DNA of 64,000 nucleotides from Bacteroidota bacterium (GTDB lineage Bacteria; Bacteroidota; Bacteroidia; 2-12-FULL-35-15): NCBI GenBank assembly GCA_029237775.1, contig JAQZBR010000004.1, positions 248,001 to 312,000 of the forward strand, read 5' to 3'. Shown piece by piece: positions 17,559 to 26,086 of this stretch (position 1 is its first letter; each line of letters starts with the position of its first letter). The notes under the pieces were generated by a model. It saw only the letters and a program-made list of their open reading frames with translations, ran no database searches and was not told where the DNA came from. The position numbers and the translations under genes were made by a program.

Positions 17559-18914
17559 ATGAAAAAGATCATATTCAGCATATTAATTGTGCTTTCAGTA
17601 AAAGGTTTCTCGCAAAACAGACCTCTCGCTATAGAAGAATTTAAATTAAAGAACGGAATGCAGGTAAAAATGATCGACTTTGGCTCCATTCCAGCAGTAA
17701 GCCTTTCCTGCTTTATCAATGTTGGAAAAAAGACGGAGACTCCTGGTCAGCAATACCTTGCAAATATCACTTCGTCTTCACTGTCGCTCGGAAATGAAAA
17801 ATACAGCCGTGTCGCTCAAGACAATGTAATCGCAAAATTAGGAGCTGCCTTGGGCTCAATGACCAATAATAATTACACGGAAATAAGTATGAGATTTCTT
17901 AATAAAGATGCAGCAGCAGCCATGGACCTCTTTTCATCCATGCTTTTAAAACCTTTATTTCCGCCCACAGATATTAAACAACAGGTGGAGCAAACACTCA
18001 ATTACAACAATCCATATAAAATGGATATAAGCGCAATTGCAGGAATGTTCTCCGATTATGTTTTGTTCGGAACAGCACATCCTGTCGGCCGCCACTTTTA
18101 CGCAACACAGCTGAACAAGATCACTTCAAAAGAAGTAACTGAATTTTACAAATTCAATTACACACCTAAAAACACTGTTCTTGTTCTTGCAGGTAATTTC
18201 GACCATGCAGCAATGAAGGCAATGATCGAATCCATGTTTGGATCCTGGACAGCTGCATACGGGGAAAACAACCGAGCAGCGTATGATGTTCAGCCGGTAA
18301 GTAAAAAAGAATATTTCTTTATCAATAAGAACAGAGCAACGCAAGCTTTTCTGCGCTGGAATAAAAAATCACCGGAGGCTGGATCAAAAGACGTTATTCC
18401 GTTCGACATGGCAAATACAGCGTTTAACACTTTGCTATTTGAAGAGATCAGAGCGAAAGAAGGAAAAACATACGGAATCAACAGCATCTATAATGAAAGC
18501 GGCACGAGCGGATTTTATTCAATCACAACGCAGGTAAGAAATGATGTTGCTTACGAGACAACTGTTTCATTCGACAGAGTCCTGAAGCAATTTTATGATA
18601 AAGGTATAACTCAGGCTGAACTGGATAAGGCAAAGGCAGCGCTGAAAAACGACAGACTTGCAATTGAAAGTCCATCGGAGATCATTGAATTTTACAATCC
18701 AATGATCTATAAGGATCCCGCTAAAAGAAACGAATATATTACAGCAGTTGATGCAATGAATCTTGAACAGGTAAACAAGATCATTAAAAAATACTTTGCT
18801 CCCGAATCGTATAAGCTTGTAATGGTTGGAGACCAGACAATCCTTGAACCGCAACTTCAGAAAATCAAAGACCTTGTAAGACTTCCGGTAACAAGTATTG
18901 AAAAAGACAATTGA
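17559..18914 (+). CDS. M16 family peptidase-like, non-catalytic subunit
   Basis: The 451-residue protein has a signal peptide (cut near KGFSQ) and the M16 fold, but the HxxEH position reads Q-Q-Y-L-A-N, so zinc cannot be bound. The substrate-binding C-terminal half is kept, with the Arg and Tyr of LLFEEIRAKEGKTYGIN. It should be the partner that completes the cavity of the upstream catalytic subunit. Its stop codon abuts the stop codon of the opposite-strand gene exactly, both lying in the sequence TGATCA. Confidence 0.93.
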   Translation: MKKIIFSILIVLSVKGFSQNRPLAIEEFKLKNGMQVKMIDFGSIPAVSLSCFINVGKKTETPGQQYLANITSSSLSLGNEKYSRVAQDNVIAKLGAALGSMTNNNYTEISMRFLNKDAAAAMDLFSSMLLKPLFPPTDIKQQVEQTLNYNNPYKMDISAIAGMFSDYVLFGTAHPVGRHFYATQLNKITSKEVTEFYKFNYTPKNTVLVLAGNFDHAAMKAMIESMFGSWTAAYGENNRAAYDVQPVSKKEYFFINKNRATQAFLRWNKKSPEAGSKDVIPFDMANTAFNTLLFEEIRAKEGKTYGINSIYNESGTSGFYSITTQVRNDVAYETTVSFDRVLKQFYDKGITQAELDKAKAALKNDRLAIESPSEIIEFYNPMIYKDPAKRNEYITAVDAMNLEQVNKIIKKYFAPESYKLVMVGDQTILEPQLQKIKDLVRLPVTSIEKDN

Positions 18915-19979
18915 TCAAAGTCCTTTATATCTCTCAGAGGCTCGTTTAGAATAGAATCCTTTCTCCTGAATGATCTTTGAAAACACAGACCTGGCTTCTT
19001 CTCTGTTTCCGAGCTTAAGGTTTATCAGAGCGGAAAGCCATTCTGCTTCCTGATAAAATGAAGTGTTTGAATTTTCCATCACCCTCTCAAAGCTCTCCAG
19101 AGCTTGCTGAGGCTGCGACAAATTGTAGTAGGTTAGAGCTGAGTAGAATTGAGCATTCACGTCATCCGGGTTTAGTCCTAATAAAGTTTCAAAACCTGAT
19201 TGTGCAGCAATAAACTTTTGTTTACTATAATCTTTTAATGCTTGTTTTAACATGCGGTCAGCAGTGGTAACGCTTTGATCATCTTCAAACAATTCTCCAA
19301 GTGACTTCTTATTTTCCTTATAAACAGGAGTGTGGGTCTTAAACAAGTCAGCCTCCGCATTTGTATGGCGAAAATATAAATTGTAATAATCGCTGATCTT
19401 CAGATCATACAAATAAATAATATTCTTTTCCGCACGAAGAGTAATTAGATCTGATCCTGTAAAGTCTTCGCCAACACCCCCGATGCCATTGGGCTTTATA
19501 AGATCCAGTCTTTCAATAGCGCTAAGATCGCGTTCAACTCTTTGGGGCGCTTTCATGGTTAAGTCCTCTTTAACCGCTTTTGTAACTGAAAATATCTCTT
19601 CTTTAGGTTTTTCTTTCGTTTCATTTTTGGTTATTGCTTGAGATTGAGATTTATGATCAATAGAAATCTTATTTACAATTTTCTCACTGCGAGTGTCACA
19701 TAAAAAGTTAACTGCAATCAGCGACATTAAAGATGCTGTAACGATGAGAACCCGTGAGATAGCCAACGAATTTACTGCGGTAGCATTCACTCTCACATCA
19801 ATTTCACGATGTATGGCAACAAGGTCGTCTGATGCAAAAGGAAGAGCAGTAAATCCGTTGACTGCACAGGCGCACAGTTCGCAGGAAGAAATGTGCTTAT
19901 AAAGCTGCATGTGTTCAGCGTTATGGGGCAACGTTGAGTAAGTCTGCAGTTGTTCGTATGTTAAACAGTTGGTTATCAT
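18915..19979 (-). CDS. Probable zinc-finger anti-sigma factor with TPR domain
   Basis: The 354-residue protein has an N-terminal H-x3-C-x2-C site (HISSCELCAC, residues 29-38) as in ZAS-type anti-sigma factors. A membrane helix follows at about 72-93, then a long linker, then C-terminal tetratricopeptide repeats (about 235-345, with LLGLNPDDVNAQFYSALTYY and SFERVM). It starts 10 bases after the stop of the ECF sigma gene, so the pair likely forms a membrane-tethered sigma switch with the TPRs in the periplasm. The signal it senses is unknown. It is convergent with, and directly abuts, the M16 gene. Confidence 0.8.
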   Translation of the reverse strand: MITNCLTYEQLQTYSTLPHNAEHMQLYKHISSCELCACAVNGFTALPFASDDLVAIHREIDVRVNATAVNSLAISRVLIVTASLMSLIAVNFLCDTRSEKIVNKISIDHKSQSQAITKNETKEKPKEEIFSVTKAVKEDLTMKAPQRVERDLSAIERLDLIKPNGIGGVGEDFTGSDLITLRAEKNIIYLYDLKISDYYNLYFRHTNAEADLFKTHTPVYKENKKSLGELFEDDQSVTTADRMLKQALKDYSKQKFIAAQSGFETLLGLNPDDVNAQFYSALTYYNLSQPQQALESFERVMENSNTSFYQEAEWLSALINLKLGNREEARSVFSKIIQEKGFYSKRASERYKGL

Positions 19980-19989
19980 TGGGGACGAT

Positions 19990-20562
19990 TTATTTAAATT
20001 CAGTTAGTATCAATTTCAAATTTCTTTTTCCATTCTGGATATAACTCTTCACTTCGTTAACTGAATAGCCGGTAATTTCAACGATCTGAGCATAACTCAT
20101 ATTCTTATAATAAAACAGCTCAATACATTTCTTTTGAAAGGGATTCAATCCTTTCAGGGCAACTTCAAGCTTTGCGATCTGCTCTTCAGAATTCTTTTCT
20201 GAGCATTCTTCAGGGATTAGTACAGCTTCAAGATCCTTCTCATAATCAGCTTCACGGCTTCTTTGCGTTTGTATTTTTCTAAGCTCAGAAATACAATGAT
20301 TACGCACAACAAATGTCAGCCAGGCCTTAAAGCATTCTACTTCTCTTTTTCTAAGCTCATCAAACAATTTCTCGAAGATCTGGATCACAACATCCTTGGC
20401 GGCATCCCTGTCTTTAAAATAGCTGATACACATTCCAAGAACCAGGTGAGAGTATCTTTTATACAGTTCTCCCACGAAAACTTTATTCTGAGAGCTTTTA
20501 TACTGATCGATCAATTCCTTATCGCTCATGTGACGGATAATATCGTTTGGAGAGTAGCGCAT
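19990..20562 (-). CDS. RNA polymerase sigma factor, ECF type
   Basis: The 190-residue protein shows sigma-70 region 2 (ELYKRYSHLVLGMCISYFKDRDAA, with ECFKAWLTFVVRN) and a region 4 helix-turn-helix (IELFYYKNMSYAQIVEITGY, then NEVKSYIQNGKRNL). No other domains are present, so it is an ECF sigma. An alternative start at an in-frame ATG (20529, MSDKELIDQYK) is more like family N-termini. It heads an operon with the anti-sigma candidate. The divergent plug-domain gene at 20832 and the small barrels beyond it are possible targets by position only. Confidence 0.92.
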   Translation of the reverse strand: MRYSPNDIIRHMSDKELIDQYKSSQNKVFVGELYKRYSHLVLGMCISYFKDRDAAKDVVIQIFEKLFDELRKREVECFKAWLTFVVRNHCISELRKIQTQRSREADYEKDLEAVLIPEECSEKNSEEQIAKLEVALKGLNPFQKKCIELFYYKNMSYAQIVEITGYSVNEVKSYIQNGKRNLKLILTEFK

Positions 20563-20757
20563 AAGTTCTTAAAATTTGTGATCCGGAACCGGTTCTTGAC
20601 ATTAGACGCGAAGTATGTCAGATTCCACATATTTTAACTTCACAAAGATTTTATTGTTTGCCGGAATGATTAAACGGTTGAGTTTGGAGGGTGGGTGGCA
20701 GAAAATGAGTGATTGTAAAATGGTTGTTGGTTAATTAGGCCTGAGCAAATTGTACTT

Positions 20758-20781
20758 GTGTGGAATTAATAAAAACCACAC
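20758..20781. other. Inverted repeat upstream of the plug-domain gene
   Basis: GTGTGG and CCACAC are separated by 12 bases and lie 50 bases ahead of the ATG at 20832. It may be an operator or leader hairpin; nothing in the sequence decides this. The rest of the 269-base divergent spacer also holds a palindromic GAACCGGTTC near 20587-20596. Confidence 0.35.
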
Positions 20782-20831
20782 GTCTTATGTCCATATGCAA
20801 CATTTCAGAAAACATTAAAAAATCTAAAACC

Positions 20832-21593
20832 ATGAAAACTCTCAAACAACTATGCACAGCTGCACTGCTTTTAACTTCCGGTTATCTAAGCGCACAATCA
20901 ACAGGTACAATAAAAGGAACAATCAAAGGAGATGATGGAGCTCCTCTTTTCGGGGCACTCATAAGGTTATATGAAGATGCAACTATGGTCACCGGGACCA
21001 CTACCGACTTTGATGGCAATTATAGCATCAAGGATATAACCCCCGGTGATTATGATATGGAAATATCGTATATGAATATGGGTACAAAAAGAATCAATAA
21101 AGTCAATGTAGATCCTGTACAGATAGCTTATATCAACACTAAGCTTGCACCTAACCTTTTAGGGACAGTTGAAGTCACAGCCGAGAAATTCGAAAAAAGT
21201 ATAATCAACCCGATATTCTCAACCATGACACCTATTAATATTGAACAGATCGAACACATGGCTGTTGGGAAAGGTGACATCATCGGGATGATCGTTAATG
21301 TAACACCGGGAGTACAGGCCACTGATGATGGAAAGGATCTCTATGTCAGAGGATCAAGACGCGGAACCACGCAATACATTATTGATGGAAATAAAATAAT
21401 GGGAAGTCCGGACGTACCGGGAATGGGTATTGCAGGAATGGAAGTGCTCACAGGTGGTGTTCCTGCAGAATATGGAGATTGTACCGGTGGAATAGTTGTT
21501 ATCACCACGAAAGAATACAAATGGGAGATGAGAAAAAAAGAAATGCAACGCAGAGATCGTGAAGAGCGGGAAAAAGCAAAAACAAACGATTAA
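20832..21593 (+). CDS. Stand-alone TonB-receptor plug protein with carboxypeptidase-regulatory-like domain
   Basis: The 253-residue protein has a signal peptide (MKTLKQLCTAALLLTSGYLSAQ), which fixes the ATG at 20832 over an upstream one at 20760. Residues 25-110 are the carboxypeptidase-regulatory-like domain (GTIKGDDGAPLFGALIRL, TDFDGNYSI) and residues 115-235 a TonB-receptor plug (LYVRGSRRGTTQYIIDG, GVPAEYGDCTGGIVVITTK). The protein then ends in a charged Glu/Arg/Lys tail with no beta-barrel. A terminator follows at once, so this is a complete short gene rather than a split receptor. Function unknown; a periplasmic or outer-membrane-associated role is inferred. Confidence 0.85.
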   Translation: MKTLKQLCTAALLLTSGYLSAQSTGTIKGTIKGDDGAPLFGALIRLYEDATMVTGTTTDFDGNYSIKDITPGDYDMEISYMNMGTKRINKVNVDPVQIAYINTKLAPNLLGTVEVTAEKFEKSIINPIFSTMTPINIEQIEHMAVGKGDIIGMIVNVTPGVQATDDGKDLYVRGSRRGTTQYIIDGNKIMGSPDVPGMGIAGMEVLTGGVPAEYGDCTGGIVVITTKEYKWEMRKKEMQRRDREEREKAKTND

Positions 21594-21596
21594 AGG

Positions 21597-21628
21597 AAAA
21601 GGGCCTGTTCACACAGGCCTTTTCTTTT
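21597..21628. terminator. Bidirectional terminator between convergent genes
   Basis: AAAAGG-CCTG and CAGGCCTTTT pair around a 6-base loop with one bulged G, with a T-rich run on the plus-strand side. The stop codon of the minus-strand gene (21609-21611) falls in the loop, so this gene's last codons are part of the hairpin. Confidence 0.85.
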
Positions 21629-22235
21629 CTTTCATTACAAACATATTAAATCCTAAACCAAACGTAATTCTTAACTCATTAAGAAAAATCGGAGAGGGTG
21701 CCTGCGAAAGATGCCGGCCATGAACATATCTGCCTTCCACAAACAAATGAGCGAAACGTTGAAAATAATAGTTAGCCCCAAAGCCGAAGCTGGACAGCGG
21801 ACTTAGAGAGCCTTTATAATTCCGCGTGTTGAGATCCTTGTCCGATGATGGCGCAAGTGAAATACTACTGTAACTGGAAACGTAAGCTACACCGGGCTGA
21901 AAGATAAAATAAGGATCGAGGTGGTTATTAGTTTTAAAATGGTAGGCGAGTCCTAACATAACAGAAATATTATCCTTCAAGTGCATAAGATCTTCGGTCG
22001 TACCACTGCTGCCTAATAAATAATTGGCATCTCCTCTGATCGAGATCGTATTATCCAAATAATATTCAAGGTTACCATTCAAATACACATTTGAAAGGTT
22101 ATGCATGTACATGGTGCCCGCGACAACAGATGCGTCCGCGCGCATGAGATGTTTGTGAATGAACTGAGATGATTCTTGAGCGGAAAGTCCAAGAGTGATT
22201 ATAAGCAGCAGAGGGATGAGTTTATACTTTGTCAT
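21609..22235 (-). CDS. Small outer-membrane beta-barrel protein
   Basis: The 208-residue protein has a signal peptide (LIPLLLIITLGLSAQ) and alternating amphipathic strands such as FEVGARYVHG-like segments (HLFVEGRYVHG) and LRITFGLGFNMFV near the end, in the manner of OmpA/OmpW-like barrels. No enzyme motif is visible. The end (KEKKRPV) is encoded by the terminator hairpin, which may explain the lack of a terminal Phe. It is the second of two similar barrel genes in tandem (51-base gap). Confidence 0.7.
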   Translation of the reverse strand: MTKYKLIPLLLIITLGLSAQESSQFIHKHLMRADASVVAGTMYMHNLSNVYLNGNLEYYLDNTISIRGDANYLLGSSGTTEDLMHLKDNISVMLGLAYHFKTNNHLDPYFIFQPGVAYVSSYSSISLAPSSDKDLNTRNYKGSLSPLSSFGFGANYYFQRFAHLFVEGRYVHGRHLSQAPSPIFLNELRITFGLGFNMFVMKEKKRPV

Positions 22236-22286
22236 AATGAGAAGAATTAGTTTTTACTTTGACTTCTGACTTAATACGCTTTCGAC

Positions 22287-22940
22287 TTAACTAGTCTTCC
22301 TAACCCTGTGCTGATCCCACATATCAAACAAACGTACATTCATGCTAAGACTGATCAGCAAGTGGCCTTCCAGACCTCTTATCGACTGTTTCTCAATTTC
22401 AATTTCTTTTTCACCTTCATAATTCAAATGAACATCGGCATGAACATCATAGCCTAAATGCATCATGTATTGTGTTGTGAGCGAAACATCAATCCTGTCG
22501 GTAATGTTATAATGTGCACCAATTCCCGCCTGCACAGCACTGCTGAATTTATCTTTTGAAATATTGCTGTTGTTCAATGACACTCTTGTGTAGTCAAAAC
22601 AATGTCCCGCGAGTATGTATGGTGTTAATTTCCCTTTCGTAGTTTCATAATTTAGTGGATAGGCAAGAACAGACCAGCCAATATGCAGATCCTCGCGCTT
22701 TGCCATTCCGGAAATATCCGTTGTAATGTAATCAGCAAACCAGTCGGTGTTTAACCGGCTTAGAACACGGATCCTGAACTGGCCGCCATACCCAAAACCA
22801 TTTGCATTATCATCACTGAATGCACTTATCGTGTTTCTGACTCCTAATTGGAAATATCCACTTTCTTTATCGAGGTGTTCTCTTTCTTGGGCTGTGCTCA
22901 TAAGAGGAAGGAGCAGAAACAGCAAAACTGGTTTTTGCAT
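22287..22940 (-). CDS. Outer-membrane beta-barrel protein
   Basis: The 217-residue protein has a short signal peptide (LLFLLLPLMSTAQ) and predicted barrel strands (YFQLGVRNTISAF, GYGGQFRIRVLS, KFSSAVQAGIGAHYNI, RIDVSLTTQYMMHLGY). It lies upstream of, and in the same direction as, another small barrel gene, and the two share general layout. No specific function can be given. Confidence 0.68.
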   Translation of the reverse strand: MQKPVLLFLLLPLMSTAQEREHLDKESGYFQLGVRNTISAFSDDNANGFGYGGQFRIRVLSRLNTDWFADYITTDISGMAKREDLHIGWSVLAYPLNYETTKGKLTPYILAGHCFDYTRVSLNNSNISKDKFSSAVQAGIGAHYNITDRIDVSLTTQYMMHLGYDVHADVHLNYEGEKEIEIEKQSIRGLEGHLLISLSMNVRLFDMWDQHRVRKTS

Positions 22941-23059
22941 GGCTCAGGGGATTAGGGGTTTTGTGTATTAAAACCACGAACTGCAATTTTTTATTGCACA
23001 CCTTAAATTTTTCTTTTTTCTTAACTGATATTTATCATAAGTCAAAAGCAAACATTTAG

Positions 23060-23067
23060 TAATTTTG
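23060..23067 (+). promoter_or_regulatory. -7 box of heme A synthase gene
   Basis: TAATTTTG fits TAnnTTTG exactly and ends 13 bases before the ATG at 23081. Confidence 0.6.
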
Positions 23068-23080
23068 AAAGCAAATCAGA

Positions 23081-24037
23081 ATGATGGATTCACAGCCGAT
23101 TCAACGCTTTATACGTTTAGCACAGCTTACTTTAATTTTTGTTTACCTGGTGATCATTGCAGGTTCTGTGGTTCGCGCAACAGGCTCAGGAATGGGATGT
23201 CCCGACTGGCCGAAATGTTTTGGCAGCTGGGTGCCTCCGACTGATGTTTCACAACTGCCTTCAAATTATAAGGAGTTGTATGCGGGAGAACATCATGCCG
23301 TGGCGGAATTCAATGCATTGAATACCTGGGTTGAATATGTGAACCGTTTATGCGGGGCAATTCTTGGAGTTCTTATTTTTGTTCAGTTTATTTTGTCATT
23401 CAAATTCCGGAAAACCGACAAGCTCATTTTCACTTTATCTTTTCTTGAGTTAATTCTTATCGGCTTCCAGGGATGGCTGGGAGCAAAGGTTGTAAGCAGT
23501 AACCTTGCCCCTGTTAAAATAACGATTCATATGATCTTCGCATTGATCATTCTCGCCATTGCAATAACAATTATTCAAAGAGCTAAAACGTTGAATGCCG
23601 AAATACAGGAAACAAATTCAGATAGATCTACACGTAATCTGGGGTTGGTCGTTTTAGCGTTGACTGTCATTCAAATCATGATCGGCACTCAGGTAAGAGA
23701 GGAAGTGGATATTTTAGTAAAAAATTTCGATGCTGTATTCCGTGATCAGATCATTGACAAACTGGGCATTTCATTTAAGATCCACCGGACATTCTCATTA
23801 ATAGTGATGGCACTTAACGGATGGTTGGTTTATAAGCTACTAAAAAGCAATGCTACTCAAATTCTTAAATCAAAGGCACAGCTTCTTATAGGTTCCTTAA
23901 TTTGTGCTTTTGCCGCAGGAGTGATCCTCGCTTATTTTGCATTGCCTCCCGTTTTCCAGCCGATCCATTTTCTGTTGGCCTGCATAGCTTTCGGATTACA
24001 GTACGTGATCATTTTACGGCTTTGGAAGAAGGCATAG
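23081..24037 (+). CDS. ctaA: Heme A synthase (COX15/CtaA family)
   Basis: The 318-residue membrane protein has about eight helices. SVVRATGSGMGCPDWPKCFG (residues 27-46) is the COX15 signature, and conserved heme-ligand His residues fall in helices 4-8 (HMIFA, HRTFSL, HFLLA). It converts heme O to heme A for cytochrome c oxidase in the inner membrane, so the organism should have an aa3-type terminal oxidase. EHHAVAEFNALNTWVEYVNRLCG is the second typical region. Its 3' end overlaps the 3' end of gldD by 29 bases on the opposite strand. Confidence 0.93.
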   Translation: MMDSQPIQRFIRLAQLTLIFVYLVIIAGSVVRATGSGMGCPDWPKCFGSWVPPTDVSQLPSNYKELYAGEHHAVAEFNALNTWVEYVNRLCGAILGVLIFVQFILSFKFRKTDKLIFTLSFLELILIGFQGWLGAKVVSSNLAPVKITIHMIFALIILAIAITIIQRAKTLNAEIQETNSDRSTRNLGLVVLALTVIQIMIGTQVREEVDILVKNFDAVFRDQIIDKLGISFKIHRTFSLIVMALNGWLVYKLLKSNATQILKSKAQLLIGSLICAFAAGVILAYFALPPVFQPIHFLLACIAFGLQYVIILRLWKKA

Positions 24038-24674
24038 GACTTTCGCCTTTCCATTCAAAACTCTCGATCATTTTATAGATATCCTCGCGGACAAACTCTA
24101 GAGCCGGCTTTATAGAGTCGGTATTAGGAACAGAATTAAAATACAAAGCGCCACGAAGAAAATGTTTTGTGCTATCGGTCAGGAAGAACTGGATCGATGA
24201 AGCGGCATTCCCTCCTATTTCATATAACAAACCATAAACCTTCGTAGAATCTTTACTCACAAGCTGCTCTTCAATGCCGGAAGCCTTGATCTGATGCTTG
24301 GAAGCCAGCGTGTAAGTATCTTCCATCAATGAATTCAGATTGTTCGTCACTTCCTTATAGCTTAAATGCAATGTCGCATTCAACTTTGGAAATTCAAGAT
24401 TCAACCAGCAAGGCTCAGAACTTGAATGCTCATCGCGTGTGATCTTTGCATAAACAGGAATCTGAAACTTAAATGGGCAGGTTGAATCGTACTCGACATA
24501 TTTTTTCTCGGGAAAGCTGATACGATAGTATGCGCGCGGCTTGGGAGCGATCGTGCTGTCATCGTCATCAACGCAGGAAGAAAAAAGAAATAAACAATAG
24601 ACGATAGGCAAAAAAGACAACCCTCTGCTTAATTTGAAATTTGAAATTCGAAATTTGAAATCATTAATCTTCAT
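24009..24674 (-). CDS. gldD: Gliding motility lipoprotein GldD
   Basis: The 221-residue protein has a lipobox (LFLFSSC, Cys near residue 33) and the GldD core: PKPRAYYRISFPEKKY, CPFKFQIPVYAKI, CWLNLEFPKLNATLHLSYK. GldD is an essential lipoprotein of Bacteroidota gliding and type IX secretion. The ATG at 24674 overlaps the gldE stop by 11 bases and gives a plausible lipoprotein signal. An in-frame ATG at 24776 lies inside gldE and was rejected. The residues before the hydrophobic core (INDFKFRISNFKLSR) are translated from an AAATTTGAAAT tandem repeat at about 24629-24660. Confidence 0.93.
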   Translation of the reverse strand: MKINDFKFRISNFKLSRGLSFLPIVYCLFLFSSCVDDDDSTIAPKPRAYYRISFPEKKYVEYDSTCPFKFQIPVYAKITRDEHSSSEPCWLNLEFPKLNATLHLSYKEVTNNLNSLMEDTYTLASKHQIKASGIEEQLVSKDSTKVYGLLYEIGGNAASSIQFFLTDSTKHFLRGALYFNSVPNTDSIKPALEFVREDIYKMIESFEWKGESPMPSSKAVK

Positions 24675-26019
24675 CTTCCTCCTCTCTTCTTTCGATAGTG
24701 ATCTTGACGCGCTTAATTTTTCTGTTATCTGCAGCTTCAATTGTAAAGAGTAAATTTTCGAAACGGATCTTCTCACCTTTTTTAGGAATACGTTCCTCCA
24801 GTTCTAGGATCAGTCCGCCTAATGTATCTGCTTCACCTTTTGCATCTTCAAATACTTCACCATCAATTTCCAGAATGCGGTAAACATCTGTCAAATGAGC
24901 TTTTCCCTCAAAAACGTAATTATTATCATCCAGCTTCGAGTACACAATATCATCATCATCAAACTCATCGTTGATCTCACCAACAATTTCTTCAATTACG
25001 TCTTCAAGGGTAACAATACCTGATGTTCCCCCATACTCATCGACCACTACTGCAAGGTGAATTTTTTTATACTGGAATTCACGAAGAAGATCATCGATCT
25101 TTTTGTTTTCAGGAACAAAGAATGGCGGCCTGATAATTCCCTGCCAGTTAAAGTCATCCGCTTCGTCTAAATATTGCAAAAGATCCTTCGTATATAAAAC
25201 CCCGATCACATGATCGATCGTTTCTTTATAGATCGGAACGCGTGAAAAACCGTAATGAGTAATATTATCAAGCAGTTTTTTGTAATTCAGATTATTTTCA
25301 AAAGCGGTAACATCCATTCTCGATTTCATGATCTGCTTCACATCCGTATTACCAAACTTCACAATTCCTTTAAGAATTTTATGATCACCTTCTGTTATAT
25401 CTTCATCAGATGTTAGATCAAGCGCCTGGGATAATTCGTCCACAGAAATATTATGGCTTTTAGGCTTCACCCATTTATCCATCATGGATGTAGAAAACAC
25501 CAACAAAGAGCTTATCGGATAAAAGATCTTTTGAAGGGTAGTAACGAAATATAACAGCGTGCGCGAAGTGCTTAACGGATTTTGCGTTGCGTAAATCTTC
25601 GGGATGACCTCACCTATAAGGAGGATCAAAAAAGTAACCACGACTACCTGAATAACGAAACCTACAACCGGATTTGCTGAAAAATCAAAAAGCTCTTCAA
25701 ACACGAAAGTGGAAAGAATAACGATCGCGATATTAATGAAGTTAATGCTGATCAGAAGCGTTGCCAACAATCGCTTTGGAGTATTAATCAAGAGTAAGAT
25801 CTTGTCGTCCCTAGTTTCACTTGACTCCCTGAGAGCTTCCATATCCACCGGTGACAGAGAAAAGAAGGCAGATTCAGCTGCGGAAACCAAGGCAACCAAA
25901 ACAAGGAGAAGAATCATCGACAAAATTGCAATGGCGATGCTTACAGAAAATGGGTTAACAATAATACCCAATACGGGCTGGATAGGAATTTGAAAAAGTA
26001 AAGTAACCCAGGGGTCCAA
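24664..26019 (-). CDS. gldE: Gliding motility-associated membrane protein GldE
   Basis: The 451-residue protein has a DUF21/CNNM membrane domain (residues about 25-195), two CBS domains (about 215-335: DVTAFENNLNYKKLL, YTKDLLQYL, VVVDEYGGTSGIVTLEDVIEEIVGE) and a CorC/HlyC C-terminal domain. Together with the following gldD this is the GldE form of the hemolysin-C family. Translation appears to start at a TTG (26017-26019), since the resulting MDP... resembles known GldE starts and no in-frame ATG keeps the first membrane helix. It is in one run with ssb upstream. Confidence 0.93.
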   Translation of the reverse strand: MDPWVTLLFQIPIQPVLGIIVNPFSVSIAIAILSMILLLVLVALVSAAESAFFSLSPVDMEALRESSETRDDKILLLINTPKRLLATLLISINFINIAIVILSTFVFEELFDFSANPVVGFVIQVVVVTFLILLIGEVIPKIYATQNPLSTSRTLLYFVTTLQKIFYPISSLLVFSTSMMDKWVKPKSHNISVDELSQALDLTSDEDITEGDHKILKGIVKFGNTDVKQIMKSRMDVTAFENNLNYKKLLDNITHYGFSRVPIYKETIDHVIGVLYTKDLLQYLDEADDFNWQGIIRPPFFVPENKKIDDLLREFQYKKIHLAVVVDEYGGTSGIVTLEDVIEEIVGEINDEFDDDDIVYSKLDDNNYVFEGKAHLTDVYRILEIDGEVFEDAKGEADTLGGLILELEERIPKKGEKIRFENLLFTIEAADNRKIKRVKITIERREEEDED

Positions 26020-26086
26020 TGAAAAAAATTTTAGTTAAACAAAATTGAGACAGTAAAGATATTCTTTTCTCCCTTTTTATTGATAT

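Noticed and set aside
20832-22235. Split TonB receptor: plug gene plus barrel gene
   Set aside because: The barrel-like genes after it are on the opposite strand, too short, and separated by a bidirectional terminator.
24675-24776. Upstream start for GldD inside gldE
   Set aside because: It would place about 34 gldE-overlapping residues ahead of a lipoprotein signal peptide, which would block lipidation.
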